From IMG/VR virus record IMGVR_UViG_3300037070_006320, positions 1 to 21,341 of that record: DNA of 21,341 nt. One strand, 5' to 3'. Under the pieces are notes generated by a model. It saw nothing but the letters and a program-made list of their open reading frames with translations. It had not been told where the DNA came from and made no database searches. The stretch is from a virus. Shown here one piece after another: positions 1 to 7,133 of the stretch. Position 1 is the first letter of the stretch. The number at the start of each line of letters is the position of its first letter. A program made the position numbers and the translations under genes.

Positions 1-69
1 AGATTAATTCCGAAGCAAGACTTCGCCGTTACTATTGACATGGACAATTTTAAAATCATTGAGCCATGA
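1..69 (+). CDS. C-terminal end of an upstream gene (partial)
   Basis: An open frame enters from the left edge and stops with TGA at 67-69, giving about 22 residues that end in FKIIEP. The next gene starts at ATG 66, so the two share a 4-nt ATGA overlap. This is the dense operon packing seen in most of the window and is the main reason to believe this is a coding tail. The visible part is too short to assign a function. Confidence 0.6.
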   Translation, partial: RLIPKQDFAVTIDMDNFKIIEP

Positions 70-434
70 TTCAAAACTTCGAAGAAATCACAGAAGATCT
101 AACTGAACAGGAAATTCAGTTCATCCCGGAAATGACACAATACTTTAAGATTGTTCTTTCTGGTGGGATTGTTCAGAAGCAATCAGACATCACTGAAATC
201 ATCAATATGAAACTTGTTCACGCTCATGGTCCCAGTGTCTTTAAAATAACCCCAATGAGGTTAAGAAAGTACTTCAACTATTTCAGGTCAAATGGCATTC
301 TTCCAATCATTGCAACTTCAAACGGGTGTTACATTTCCTATGATAAAGAAGAAATTGAAAAACAAATTTTAAGCATGAAACAAAGGGCCAGACAAATCGA
401 AAGGGCCGCTATAGGGATGGGGGCATTTTTATGA
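66..434 (+). CDS. Small phage protein, possible winged-helix DNA-binding protein
   Basis: A 122-residue soluble protein, not firmly recognised. Its middle part (about residues 40-95) reads as helix-helix followed by a beta hairpin: ITPMRLRKYFNYFRSNGI, then the strand-like IIATSNGCYISY. That layout resembles small winged-helix proteins found upstream of replication genes in Bacteroidetes phages. The C-terminus is a basic helix of about 25 residues. It overlaps its neighbours by 4 nt at both ends, and the DUF4373 initiator and helicase loader follow within 1.5 kb, so a role in early gene control or replication is plausible. That role is inferred; no catalytic motif is visible. Confidence 0.7.
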   Translation: MIQNFEEITEDLTEQEIQFIPEMTQYFKIVLSGGIVQKQSDITEIINMKLVHAHGPSVFKITPMRLRKYFNYFRSNGILPIIATSNGCYISYDKEEIEKQILSMKQRARQIERAAIGMGAFL

Positions 435-943
435 TAGAAATAATTAATTTTCACAGAATGATAGATAATTCAGACTTGTATCGAATTTCCAAGTGTGGAA
501 TTGTGAGAAAAATTAATAAAGATGGAGGCTTTATAATACTTAAAAAAAGTAAAACAAAAAAGGGGTATTGTACTGTTTCTATAACTTTTAATGGAAAATC
601 ATCAAATAAACTTTTACACAGGCTGGTTGCTTTGACTTTCATCCCAAACCCAGAAAACAAACCCCAAGTCAATCACAAGAACGGAATAAAAACAGACAAC
701 AGGGTTGAGAATCTTGAATGGTGTACTGCATCAGAAAACATAAATCACGCTTTTTCAACAGGATTAAAATGCAGTTCTGGAGAAAATAACAACTTTTCAA
801 TAATAAAGAATTATCAATTAGACCAAATAAAAAAAAGGTTAGAGAATGGGGAAACCTGCTTTGAAATAGCTAATTCTTATGGAGTGGACAGATCAACAAT
901 ATCAAAAATTAAAAACGGGGTTTCATTTAAAAACGTAACATGA
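431..943 (+). CDS. HNH homing endonuclease with NUMOD4-like and HTH parts
   Basis: A 170-residue protein in three parts. Residues about 10-30 (DLYRISKCGIVRKI) resemble a NUMOD4 DNA-binding motif. Residues 62-107 form an HNH_3-type nuclease core: LHRLVALTFIPNP, VNHKNG with His82, conserved Asn90 and Asn94, LEWCT, and the closing NINHA. Residues about 141-161 (CFEIANSYGVDRSTISKIKNG) form a helix-turn-helix. This is the standard architecture of free-standing phage homing endonucleases, which nick or cut intron-less alleles and spread by recombination. The gene is visibly more AT-rich than its neighbours, with many A-runs, which supports recent arrival. It nevertheless fits with exact 4-nt ATGA overlaps on both sides. 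Confidence 0.9.
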   Translation: MIEIINFHRMIDNSDLYRISKCGIVRKINKDGGFIILKKSKTKKGYCTVSITFNGKSSNKLLHRLVALTFIPNPENKPQVNHKNGIKTDNRVENLEWCTASENINHAFSTGLKCSSGENNNFSIIKNYQLDQIKKRLENGETCFEIANSYGVDRSTISKIKNGVSFKNVT

Positions 944-1134
944 TTTTAACTGCAGAAACAAGACTTACACTCTTAAAGCTTGAGAATTTAAGGATGTCAG
1001 CCCTTCGGAACGTGTACCGGATAAAACGGTCACTAAACAAAGGCGTTTACAATAAAACTTCAACGCTGGTTCACTGGCAATCAATGGCCGAAAAGTACCA
1101 ATCAGAAATAAATCAGCTGAAAAGTAAAGGGTAA
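940..1134 (+). CDS. Small basic helical protein, unknown function
   Basis: A 64-residue Lys/Arg/Leu-rich protein predicted by eye to be mostly helical, with no Cys and no catalytic motif. It starts at an ATGA overlap with the homing endonuclease and is followed by the promoter-bearing gap at 1135-1160. Its C-terminal portion (HWQSMAEKYQSEINQLKSKG) loosely resembles the end of the coiled-coil protein at 16528-16869 (AKWQSEIDRMKW). I take this as a similarity of composition rather than proof of homology. Function unknown. Confidence 0.65.
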   Translation: MILTAETRLTLLKLENLRMSALRNVYRIKRSLNKGVYNKTSTLVHWQSMAEKYQSEINQLKSKG

Positions 1135-1148
1135 TTAAAATATTTATA

Positions 1149-1156
1149 TATATTTG
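1149..1156 (+). promoter_or_regulatory. Bacteroidetes-type -7 promoter element TATATTTG
   Basis: TATATTTG fits the Bacteroidetes -7 consensus TAnnTTTG exactly. It lies in an AT-rich gap and is followed by CAAC and then ATG at 1161, only 4 nt downstream. No clear TTTG element is visible about 25 nt upstream. Transcription from it would start at or very near the ATG of the next small gene, giving a leaderless or nearly leaderless message for the replication genes. Confidence 0.6.
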
Positions 1157-1160
1157 CAAC

Positions 1161-1268
1161 ATGAAAAAGAACATTGCGCGTTCATCAAACACTTTACTGG
1201 CCCCTTTAAATGATTTCAGGCGCAATCTGGATGATTTTATTGGGGCCTTTCAATTATGGCAAGGGTAA
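1161..1268 (+). CDS. 35-residue leader protein ahead of the replication initiator
   Basis: A short open frame starting MKKNIARSSNTLLAP and ending AFQLWQG. The start is ATG 1161, four bases after the TATATTTG element, and the stop TAA is at 1266-1268, overlapping the initiator gene (ATG 1256) by 13 nt. The position directly behind the promoter and the overlap suggest that it is translated and couples translation into the DUF4373 gene. It has no recognisable domain. It could instead be an untranslated stretch with the real leader running to 1256, but the TAnnTTTG-N4-ATG spacing recurs at other genes and favours translation. Confidence 0.5.
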   Translation: MKKNIARSSNTLLAPLNDFRRNLDDFIGAFQLWQG

Positions 1269-2011
1269 AAAAAGATACAATTGATTATTTTCCGCATCCG
1301 GTGAAAAACGGATCTAAAATGTTTATCATGGAACAAACCTATGGTGACAAGGGATATATCGTGTATTATAAGCTTCTGGAATCATTAGGGGCCGCTGAAG
1401 GGCACTTTTTGGACTTCAGCAAGGATAAGGACCGTTTGTACTTTTGCGCTTCTGTAAGGGCTGATTCTGAACTTATGGAAAAAATGATACTGACTTTGTG
1501 TGAAATTGGTGCTGTTGATAAATCACTTTGGATTGATAAAAAAGTGATTTGGTGTCAAGATTTGCTTGATTCTGTTTTTGAATTATACAAAAAGAGAGGC
1601 CGTGAAATTCCAAAAAAACCCTTTTCTGATAACATTAATTCAATAATTGATAACAATAATCCTTTAAATGCTACAGAAATACCCCATAGTATAGTAAAGG
1701 ATAGTATAGTAGAGAAAAGTAAAGTAAAGGATAGGAAAGAATTTATTTACCCTATTTTTGCGAATGAGCAATTTTTTAAGGTTTGGGCATTGCTCATTCT
1801 TGAGAAAAAATGGAAAAACAAAAGCGATAATGCTTTGCAGTCTTGCCTTAACACTTTGGCCGAAGCGCCGAATGTTGAAGATTCAATAAAAATGATGGAA
1901 AACAGTCTTTCAGGAAATTGGCAAGGAATATTTCACTTAGATAAAAATAAAAATGTCGGAAACAAAACACATCAGCAGTCTTTTAAACCCGGTGGACCCG
2001 GAAAGCTTTGA
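1256..2011 (+). CDS. DUF4373 (Lin1244/Lin1753-like) replication initiator protein
   Basis: A 251-residue protein. Residues about 8-105 match the Lin1244/Lin1753 N-terminal domain (DUF4373): DYFPHPVKNGSKMFIMEQ, then YGDKGYIVYYKLLESLG and a winged-helix-like stretch through LWIDKKVIWCQDLL. These proteins are replication initiators or DnaD-like adaptors of phages, which bind origin DNA and recruit the helicase loader. A low-complexity charged linker (about 140-162, SIVKDSIVEKSKVKDRKE) is followed by a helical C-terminal part with WALLILEKKWKNKS and a GNWQGIF motif of the kind seen at the ends of DnaD/phage O-like proteins. The loader gene overlaps its 3' end by 59 nt in another frame, the usual initiator-loader pairing. 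The linker is encoded by an AGTATAGTAAAGGAT-like repeat that might serve as origin iterons. Confidence 0.85.
   Translation: MARVKKDTIDYFPHPVKNGSKMFIMEQTYGDKGYIVYYKLLESLGAAEGHFLDFSKDKDRLYFCASVRADSELMEKMILTLCEIGAVDKSLWIDKKVIWCQDLLDSVFELYKKRGREIPKKPFSDNINSIIDNNNPLNATEIPHSIVKDSIVEKSKVKDRKEFIYPIFANEQFFKVWALLILEKKWKNKSDNALQSCLNTLAEAPNVEDSIKMMENSLSGNWQGIFHLDKNKNVGNKTHQQSFKPGGPGKL
1684..1737 (+). repeat. Imperfect short repeats inside the initiator gene
   Basis: The stretch is built from repeated AGTATAGTA, AAAGTAAAG and AAAGGATAG units with almost no C. It encodes the charged linker of the DUF4373 protein. Lambda-like phages place origin iterons inside the initiator gene, so this is a candidate origin region. 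It could also be only a low-complexity linker. Confidence 0.4.
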
Positions 2012-2729
2012 TCAGTACAAAGAAGTTCAACTTTCAGAAGAAGAACAAAACGCCGCTTTATTTCAAGCAAGGCAAAAAAAGTATTTTGATAACAAGGTTA
2101 TCGAATACAACAAAAAATTGACTGAAGAAAGTGAAATTGTAAAATTAACGCCGAAGCAATTGTATCAAAATGTTTTTGATGCAGGGTTTGAAATGGATGC
2201 CTACAACAAGCAAATCATCTGGAACCTTTGCAGGTATTTCGCCGGTGATCCAAACGGACCATACAACCTCAGAAAAGGAATCATGTTATACGGGCCTGTC
2301 GGATGTTACAAAACTTCACTGATGCGATTTTTCAAAAAGAATCAATCAAATGGGTTTGTTGTTTTTCATGTGAATGACATTTCAATGAAGTTCACGAAAG
2401 AAGGACATGAAGCAATTCAGAGATACAAGGGTTTTATTGAAACCGCCGATGTGAAGGAAAACTTCGGACAAAAGCAGCTTGGAATTTGTTTTGATGATTT
2501 TGGTACCGAAGTAGATAAAAAGTTTTACGGGAATGAATCAAATGTAATGGCAGAAATTATTCTTTGCCGACACATGGACCATGAAAGGCTGATGTCAAAA
2601 ACTCACTTCACAACCAATTTAAGCGCCGATGCAATACAGGAAAGATACGGTGAACGCGTGAAGTCAAGGCTTCGCGAAATGGTGAACTTGGTTGCATTCC
2701 CTGATGATACCCCAGATAGAAGAAAATGA
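1953..2729 (+). CDS. DnaC-like AAA+ helicase loader
   Basis: A 258-residue ATPase. Walker A is GPVGCYKT at 114-121, Walker B is GICFDDFG at 177-184, a sensor-1 type FTTNLS is at 219-224, and an arginine-finger region RYGERVKSRLREM follows at 231-243. This order is that of DnaC/IstB-type loaders, which place the replicative helicase on origin DNA. The N-terminal 75 residues are charged and helical and would contact the helicase. ATG 1953 lies 59 nt inside the initiator frame behind an A-rich stretch, the kind of signal used in Bacteroidetes instead of a Shine-Dalgarno. The gene ends with an ATGA overlap into the small HNH gene. No replicative helicase is in the window, so either the host enzyme or one outside is used. 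Confidence 0.88.
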   Translation: MSETKHISSLLNPVDPESFDQYKEVQLSEEEQNAALFQARQKKYFDNKVIEYNKKLTEESEIVKLTPKQLYQNVFDAGFEMDAYNKQIIWNLCRYFAGDPNGPYNLRKGIMLYGPVGCYKTSLMRFFKKNQSNGFVVFHVNDISMKFTKEGHEAIQRYKGFIETADVKENFGQKQLGICFDDFGTEVDKKFYGNESNVMAEIILCRHMDHERLMSKTHFTTNLSADAIQERYGERVKSRLREMVNLVAFPDDTPDRRK

Positions 2730-2974
2730 AGTCTTATGTGAAAAAATACCTTGAATATTTTGGGTATGGTCCTGAAGACTTTATTCCTTGTGAAATTTGC
2801 TCAAAAAAAGCTGTTGATATTCACCACGTTGAACCCAGATCAAAAAGGATGGACTTATTGAATGATATTCAAAATATTATGGCACTTTGTAGAGAATGTC
2901 ATAACAAGTACGGTGATGTTCCAGAAAAAAAGGATTGGTTAAGGGATATACACTTACAAAAAATGAACTGTTAA
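2726..2974 (+). CDS. Small HNH endonuclease
   Basis: An 82-residue protein with a compact HNH core and a structural zinc site: C22-x2-C25, then DIHHVEP (H33, H34), N50, and C55-x2-C58-H59. This is the McrA-like HNH layout used by phage-encoded nickases, DNA-processing enzymes and packaging-associated nucleases. It differs from the 431-943 homing enzyme in lacking DNA-binding repeats and in having base composition like its neighbours. It overlaps the loader by 4 nt, so it is probably co-expressed with replication; a recombination or repair job is inferred. It is the last gene before a new promoter. Confidence 0.85.
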   Translation: MKSYVKKYLEYFGYGPEDFIPCEICSKKAVDIHHVEPRSKRMDLLNDIQNIMALCRECHNKYGDVPEKKDWLRDIHLQKMNC

Positions 2975-3015
2975 TATCTTATTCAAAATATATCGAAACA
3001 CTTTAAAACATTTTA

Positions 3016-3023
3016 TACATTTG
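3016..3023 (+). promoter_or_regulatory. Bacteroidetes-type -7 promoter element TACATTTG
   Basis: TACATTTG matches TAnnTTTG and is followed by AAAT and then ATG 3028, again with four bases between. It sits in the 53-nt AT-rich gap that separates the replication genes from the glycan operon. No obvious upstream TTTG is visible. It is the best candidate start of the long run 3028-10038, in which no other intergenic gap exists. Confidence 0.6.
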
Positions 3024-3027
3024 AAAT

Positions 3028-3306
3028 ATGGAAGAAAGCACAACCAAAAAAACAGAGCCAACAAAAGAGGAACAAAAACCTAAACAGGTCGCGATTCCAA
3101 CACAAAAAACATTTTCCTTCAATACGCTTTTCAATAGCCCTGAAAAGATTGATCAGAAAATAAATAAATGGCTGAAAGATCAGACCATGAAAAAACAAAC
3201 CCCGATGCTTGGGAAGGTTTCCACAACCACAGGCTTATTCGGCAAGCAAATTGTTTATGTTTTTATGTTCAGTACTGTTTTTGAAATTCAATTGAAAAAA
3301 GCGTGA
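3028..3306 (+). CDS. Small protein at the head of the glycan operon, unknown
   Basis: A 92-residue protein with a Lys/Glu/Thr-rich, probably disordered N-terminus (about 1-28). After that come FSFNTLFNSPEKIDQKINKWL and a hydrophobic C-terminal third (IVYVFMFSTVFEIQL, about 75-89), which could be a buried strand or a marginal membrane segment. The start is ATG 3028 directly behind the TACATTTG element. The 3' end overlaps the first glycosyltransferase by 4 nt (GTGA). I do not recognise a family; the position suggests an accessory protein of the glycan genes or a leftover of the phage core. Confidence 0.7.
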   Translation: MEESTTKKTEPTKEEQKPKQVAIPTQKTFSFNTLFNSPEKIDQKINKWLKDQTMKKQTPMLGKVSTTTGLFGKQIVYVFMFSTVFEIQLKKA

Positions 3307-4016
3307 AAAATATTCCAATCATCATCCCGGTATTTAATCAACTCACTTACCTGCAGAATTTAATTAACTGGTGGAAGTGGTACTATCCAGAAAACCCGAT
3401 TTTCATTGTTGACAACAGATCAACATACGCGCCGCTTCTGGAGTTTTACAAAGACGTAAAAGTTGAAGTTCACATTTACCCTGAAAACAAATTCATTCCA
3501 AACATGACCGATTTCATCAAAAGGTTCATCAATGGAAAATATGAATTTTATGTGATTTCAGATCCTGACATCATGCCACATCCAGCAACACCACCGAATT
3601 TTCTTGAAATCTGGAAGAACTACATTGAAACACACAAGTTTCACCGTGTTGGGTTCAACCTGATAACAAAAGATTTGCCGCTATTCCTGAATGAGCGTGA
3701 AATGATCATCGGAAATGAATCCGAATTGCTAAGAGGAAAAGAGGCTGTTGCCTTTGGTGGTTTCACTGGTTACAAGGCCCCAATTGATACAACCTTCTGC
3801 CTTTATTCTACAAAGAACGGCGGCTGGAGTGCCCCGATGAACGGAAAAGATTGGGGGAACTGCTTGAGATTATTTGAAGCGTTTCATTTGGGCTGGTACA
3901 TTGATGGGGATCACCTGAATGATGAAATGAAGTTCTACTTCGAAACATCAAAATACAGAATTCCCGGTCAGCCTTCTGCAGGGAGTAACAACAACAGACC
4001 AAAGCAATTCCAATAA
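3303..4016 (+). CDS. GT-A fold glycosyltransferase (family 2-like)
   Basis: A 237-residue soluble enzyme beginning at GTG 3303. The N-terminus [14 protein letters not shown] and the following IFIVDNRST (about 33-41) form the nucleotide-binding Rossmann half of a GT-A fold. VISDPDIMP (about 84-92) carries the DxD-type metal and sugar-nucleotide motif, DPD at 87-89. This should transfer a sugar from a nucleotide-sugar donor to a glycan or protein in the cytoplasm; donor and acceptor cannot be read from sequence. Its short length and lack of membrane helices fit phage-borne transferases. It is the first enzyme of a tightly overlapping series of nine. Confidence 0.82.
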   Translation: MKNIPIIIPVFNQLTYLQNLINWWKWYYPENPIFIVDNRSTYAPLLEFYKDVKVEVHIYPENKFIPNMTDFIKRFINGKYEFYVISDPDIMPHPATPPNFLEIWKNYIETHKFHRVGFNLITKDLPLFLNEREMIIGNESELLRGKEAVAFGGFTGYKAPIDTTFCLYSTKNGGWSAPMNGKDWGNCLRLFEAFHLGWYIDGDHLNDEMKFYFETSKYRIPGQPSAGSNNNRPKQFQ

Positions 4017-4537
4017 TGGCAGGTAAGGTCAATATGGGTTACAGAAGTTATTCGAATGGCGCGCCGATCACAAGGGGTGACATTTCAGATCTTCACATTG
4101 GTAAATTCTGCTGCATTGCTCAGAATGTTGTTTTTGATCTTGGGTTTCACCATGAAACCGAATTTGTGACAACATACCCCTTGAACGTAATGTTCAACCA
4201 ATTAAAACACATCACAGGGCACCCAAAATCAAAAGGTGACATCACAATTGGAAGTGATGTTTGGATTGGTGAAGGCTCAATCATAATGGGAGGCATCACA
4301 ATAGGACACGGCGCTGTAATTGCAGCCGGTGCAGTTGTGACAAAAGACGTTGAACCTTATGAAATTGTTGGAGGTGTTCCAGCAAAAGCAATCAAGAAAA
4401 GATTCAATCACTTTCAGGTTGTTGACCTTTTAAAAATTTCTTGGTGGGATTGGTCGGATGCAAAAATTGTAGAAAACGCCGAATTACTCATGGGAAAAGA
4501 CATTCAAAAATTTATAGACAAACATAAACATGACTGA
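4016..4537 (+). CDS. Hexapeptide-repeat acetyltransferase (CatB/Vat-like)
   Basis: A 173-residue left-handed beta-helix acyltransferase. Hexapeptide turns are clear from about residue 78 to 125 ([18 protein letters not shown], then [15 protein letters not shown] and [14 protein letters not shown]). The early [12 protein letters not shown] and FHH...TTYP region (about 29-60) resembles the CatB/VatD branch, where a His in that loop is catalytic. In a glycan operon the acceptor is more likely a sugar hydroxyl or amino group than an antibiotic, so O- or N-acetylation of the product glycan is inferred. The C-terminal helix ([13 protein letters not shown]) is typical of the family. TAATG overlap with the upstream enzyme. 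Confidence 0.88.
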   Translation: MAGKVNMGYRSYSNGAPITRGDISDLHIGKFCCIAQNVVFDLGFHHETEFVTTYPLNVMFNQLKHITGHPKSKGDITIGSDVWIGEGSIIMGGITIGHGAVIAAGAVVTKDVEPYEIVGGVPAKAIKKRFNHFQVVDLLKISWWDWSDAKIVENAELLMGKDIQKFIDKHKHD

Positions 4538-5108
4538 AAAAAAATCACATCAGGTCTTCTTTGAACTTGAAGACGCGCTTATTCACGATGCACACACTGG
4601 TTTTCGTGAAGATTACCAAGTAATCCACAGCCTTCTGAGAATGCACAAACCAAAATCTATTTTCGAAATAGGCACCAACATTGGCAGCGGAATTAACGTC
4701 ATGGCAAGGGCCCTGCCTGAAGCGAAAATTTTCAGCCTTGATTTGGATTACGAAACCATGAAGCTGAACAGTAAACAATATCCTATTGGTCCACAAGGAC
4801 AAGATCGGGTTGGTTCTGCTGCAAAGGTACCTTATACGCAATTGAGGGGTGACAGCTTAACTTTTGATTATTCAGCGCATCCATGCGAGGCTTATTTTTG
4901 TGACGGTGAACACGATGAACATCACCCGTACATTGAAACGCTTGGAATGCTTTCACAGCTGCCTGAACTTATCATTTACCATGATGCTGACATCAAAGAG
5001 GTATATTCTGGAATCACAAAGGCATTTGCAGAACACGAAAACGGAAAAAAATACAACCTTGTAAGGGTAATTGACACCCGTATTTTATACGCTCTAAAAA
5101 AGAAATAA
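4530..5108 (+). CDS. Class I SAM-dependent methyltransferase
   Basis: A 192-residue enzyme with SAM-binding motif [13 protein letters not shown] at about 43-54, an acidic strand-2 end (IFSLDLDYE, about 71-79), a motif-II/III area ending in [13 protein letters not shown], and IIYHDADI in the fourth strand. It looks like the Methyltransf_24 group, many of which act on sugars or small metabolites in surface-polysaccharide clusters. Here it probably methylates a sugar of the glycan built by the neighbouring transferases. DNA methyltransferase motifs such as DPPY or PCQ are absent. It overlaps neighbours by 8 nt upstream and 1 nt downstream. Confidence 0.82.
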   Translation: MTEKKSHQVFFELEDALIHDAHTGFREDYQVIHSLLRMHKPKSIFEIGTNIGSGINVMARALPEAKIFSLDLDYETMKLNSKQYPIGPQGQDRVGSAAKVPYTQLRGDSLTFDYSAHPCEAYFCDGEHDEHHPYIETLGMLSQLPELIIYHDADIKEVYSGITKAFAEHENGKKYNLVRVIDTRILYALKKK

Positions 5109-5803
5109 TGCTGGCAGTTGTTGTAATTACTTACAATGTTTCTTCTTTGCTTAGAAAGCAGGTTGAACTTATAAAAAGGTTTTGCAAAGATCCTTTTGAA
5201 ATCATCATCATTGATAACAGCAGTTTTGCGCATGAAGCTAAGTCAATAAAGTACCATGCAGAATTGACCGGCTGCAAGTACATCAAAACACTATCTTCAG
5301 CGCAATTCGGGAGTGAATCCCATGCCTTTGCCGCAAACCTAAGTTACAACCTTCTTTACAAAAAATATGATCAAATGCTTTATTTAGATCATGACTGCTT
5401 CCCGTTGAAGAACTTTTCAGTGAAGGCAACAATAAAAGGAAAGTGTTTGGGTGGAATCGCTCAAGAAAAAACAAAGACATACTTCTGGCCCGGGTGCCTT
5501 ATGATCAATAACACCATGATTCTTCCCGGAATGGTTGACTTTTCAACTTCACCCGGACTTGATACCGGCGGCGGTCTTCACAAAGTCATTGAGAGGTACG
5601 GAATAGGAAATTGCGCTGTGTTCGATGAAGTACACGTTCAGAATCCCGGGTTCAGCAAATCATTCTACAATTTTTATTCTTCAATAAACAACGGCCAGTT
5701 CATGCATTTTATAAATGGTTCAAACTGGAACCAGAGCGCCGAAAATGAAGAACGCCTTAATTCTCTTTTAAACGTACTTGAAACACTTACAAAAGAAGAC
5801 TGA
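5108..5803 (+). CDS. Glycosyltransferase, GT-A fold
   Basis: A 231-residue protein. LAVVVITYNVSSLL and IIIIDNSS (about 2-15, 32-39) form the nucleotide-binding half, and YLDHDCFPL (about 92-100) carries a DxD-type motif (DHD, 94-96). The later part is rich in aromatic residues and Gly (TYFWPGCLMINNTM, GLDTGGGLHKVIERYG), as in acceptor-binding loops. The DxD motif points to a metal-dependent transferase, but the family is not clear enough to name. It starts one base inside the methyltransferase stop (TAATG) and ends one base into the next transferase, consistent with one transcript and coupled translation. Confidence 0.75.
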   Translation: MLAVVVITYNVSSLLRKQVELIKRFCKDPFEIIIIDNSSFAHEAKSIKYHAELTGCKYIKTLSSAQFGSESHAFAANLSYNLLYKKYDQMLYLDHDCFPLKNFSVKATIKGKCLGGIAQEKTKTYFWPGCLMINNTMILPGMVDFSTSPGLDTGGGLHKVIERYGIGNCAVFDEVHVQNPGFSKSFYNFYSSINNGQFMHFINGSNWNQSAENEERLNSLLNVLETLTKED

Positions 5804-6441
5804 TGCCAAAGTGTGCAGTAATTTTTTACCACAAAAACATAAATAACCTTTACCGCCCGGAATGGATTCAGCTTTGTGTTGATTCAATAAAGAACCAGAC
5901 GTTCAAAGACTTTGATGTTTTTGAATTGTGTTATGGTGGGCTTGCGGCAAAGTATTGTGAAGGAATCAGTCCAAGATATTATTTCCTTGAAACTCAGTTT
6001 GAAAATCACATCGGGGCGATGAACTTTTGTTATGACCTGATTTTTAATGCTGGTTATGATGTTGTGTTCAATACAAACATGGATGATTTTTATTCTGCAG
6101 GTAGATTTGAAAAGCAACTTGATGCAATCGAAAAAGGGGCCCAACTTGTAAGTTCAAACTTCAGGTACTTCAACAACGGTGCATATATCAAGGATCTGAT
6201 TTTCCACAACAGAAGCATTTCAAAGGAATTAATGAGGGGACACAACATAATTGCACACCCTGTAATTGCAATGCACCGTTCATTCTGGGATGGACTGAGA
6301 TATAAAGATTCACTTGGGAATGAAGATCTTCTTTTGTGGAAAGAGGCCGTGACAAAAGGCAAAAAAATTGTAATATTGCCTGACTTCTTACTTTCTTACA
6401 GGCTGCACCAAAACCAAGTAACAAAAAAATATCGAAGATGA
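5803..6441 (+). CDS. Glycosyltransferase family 2-like
   Basis: A 212-residue enzyme. The order AVIFYHKN, then WIQLCVDSIKNQTFKDFDVFE, then IGAMNFCYDLIF, then VVFNTNMDDFY follows GT2 enzymes, with the metal motif NMDD at about 92-95. It is followed by SGxF-like AGRFEKQLD and by GNEDLLLWKEA, the usual ED acidic motif of the catalytic base region. The substrate cannot be inferred. The glycosyltransferases of this run differ strongly from one another in sequence, so they are not recent tandem copies and likely add different sugars. Overlap of 4 nt with the GT6 gene. Confidence 0.82.
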   Translation: MPKCAVIFYHKNINNLYRPEWIQLCVDSIKNQTFKDFDVFELCYGGLAAKYCEGISPRYYFLETQFENHIGAMNFCYDLIFNAGYDVVFNTNMDDFYSAGRFEKQLDAIEKGAQLVSSNFRYFNNGAYIKDLIFHNRSISKELMRGHNIIAHPVIAMHRSFWDGLRYKDSLGNEDLLLWKEAVTKGKKIVILPDFLLSYRLHQNQVTKKYRR

Positions 6442-7133
6442 AAAAAGTTGCCCTTCTTTTAATTGCAACCGGAAAATATGATCGATTTTTGCCAGCGCTG
6501 CTTGAATCGGTGAATAAGTATTTCCTGAAAGACTGTGAAGTTAGTATTCATGTGTTTGCTGACAGGGCACAGCCTGAAGGATGTTTCATTCACAGGGTTG
6601 AACATCGCCCATTTCCTTACACAACCTTAATGAGGTATCATTTTTTCTATGACTATCAAGAAGAAATTGGTGGAAACGATTACTATTTTTATCTTGATGT
6701 TGACACGATCATAAAGGATCACATCACTTCTGAAATTCTCAGTGACAGGACAGCCGTTCAGCATTGCGGCTTTGTGAATCGTGAAGGGCCATTTGAAACG
6801 AATGAGAAATCACAATGTTTTGTCCCAAAAGAACAAAGAATGAACCCTTATTTCGGCGGTGGATTTTGGGGATTTTCTGATACTCAGTTTTGGATGTTTG
6901 TCAAGCAATCAATACACATGATCAATGAAGACCAGAAAAACAATATTTCACCGGTTTGGGATGATGAATCTGTGTTGAACAAATACCTGATGATGAAGGC
7001 ACCGACCAAAATTTTAAGCCCGTCTTACCACTATCCAGAAGGCAACATTCAAAGGTATAAAGCCATGTGGCCGGAAAATTACCCATGTAAAATATTGCTC
7101 ATAGACAAAAATCATAAAGAAGTAAGATCATGA
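6438..7133 (+). CDS. GT6 family glycosyltransferase (ABO blood-group transferase type)
   Basis: A 231-residue homologue of the catalytic domain of histo-blood-group A/B transferases and alpha-1,3-galactosyltransferases. Matching landmarks in family order are ATGKYDRFLPALLESVNKYF near the N-terminus, HVFADR (38-43), PYTTLMRYHFF (60-70), the metal site YLDVDTII with DVD at 87-89, the acceptor loop YFGGGFWGFSDTQFW (138-152), WDDESVLNKYLM (174-185) and PTKILSPSYHYPE (189-201). Family members are retaining enzymes that transfer Gal or GalNAc in alpha-1,3 linkage to Gal, often to Fuc-alpha-1,2-Gal. Most bacterial members are known to have NxN in place of DxD, so an intact DVD is notable. No membrane anchor is present. 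An alpha-1,2-fucosyltransferase gene follows directly with a 4-nt overlap. Confidence 0.9.
   Translation: MKKVALLLIATGKYDRFLPALLESVNKYFLKDCEVSIHVFADRAQPEGCFIHRVEHRPFPYTTLMRYHFFYDYQEEIGGNDYYFYLDVDTIIKDHITSEILSDRTAVQHCGFVNREGPFETNEKSQCFVPKEQRMNPYFGGGFWGFSDTQFWMFVKQSIHMINEDQKNNISPVWDDESVLNKYLMMKAPTKILSPSYHYPEGNIQRYKAMWPENYPCKILLIDKNHKEVRS

Noticed and set aside
4545-4841. Reverse-strand frames such as this one and those near 451-672, 7770-8060, 8988-9302 and 19034-19321
   Set aside because: They lie entirely opposite well-supported genes, show no domain and no overlap organisation, and are expected shadows of the + strand genes.
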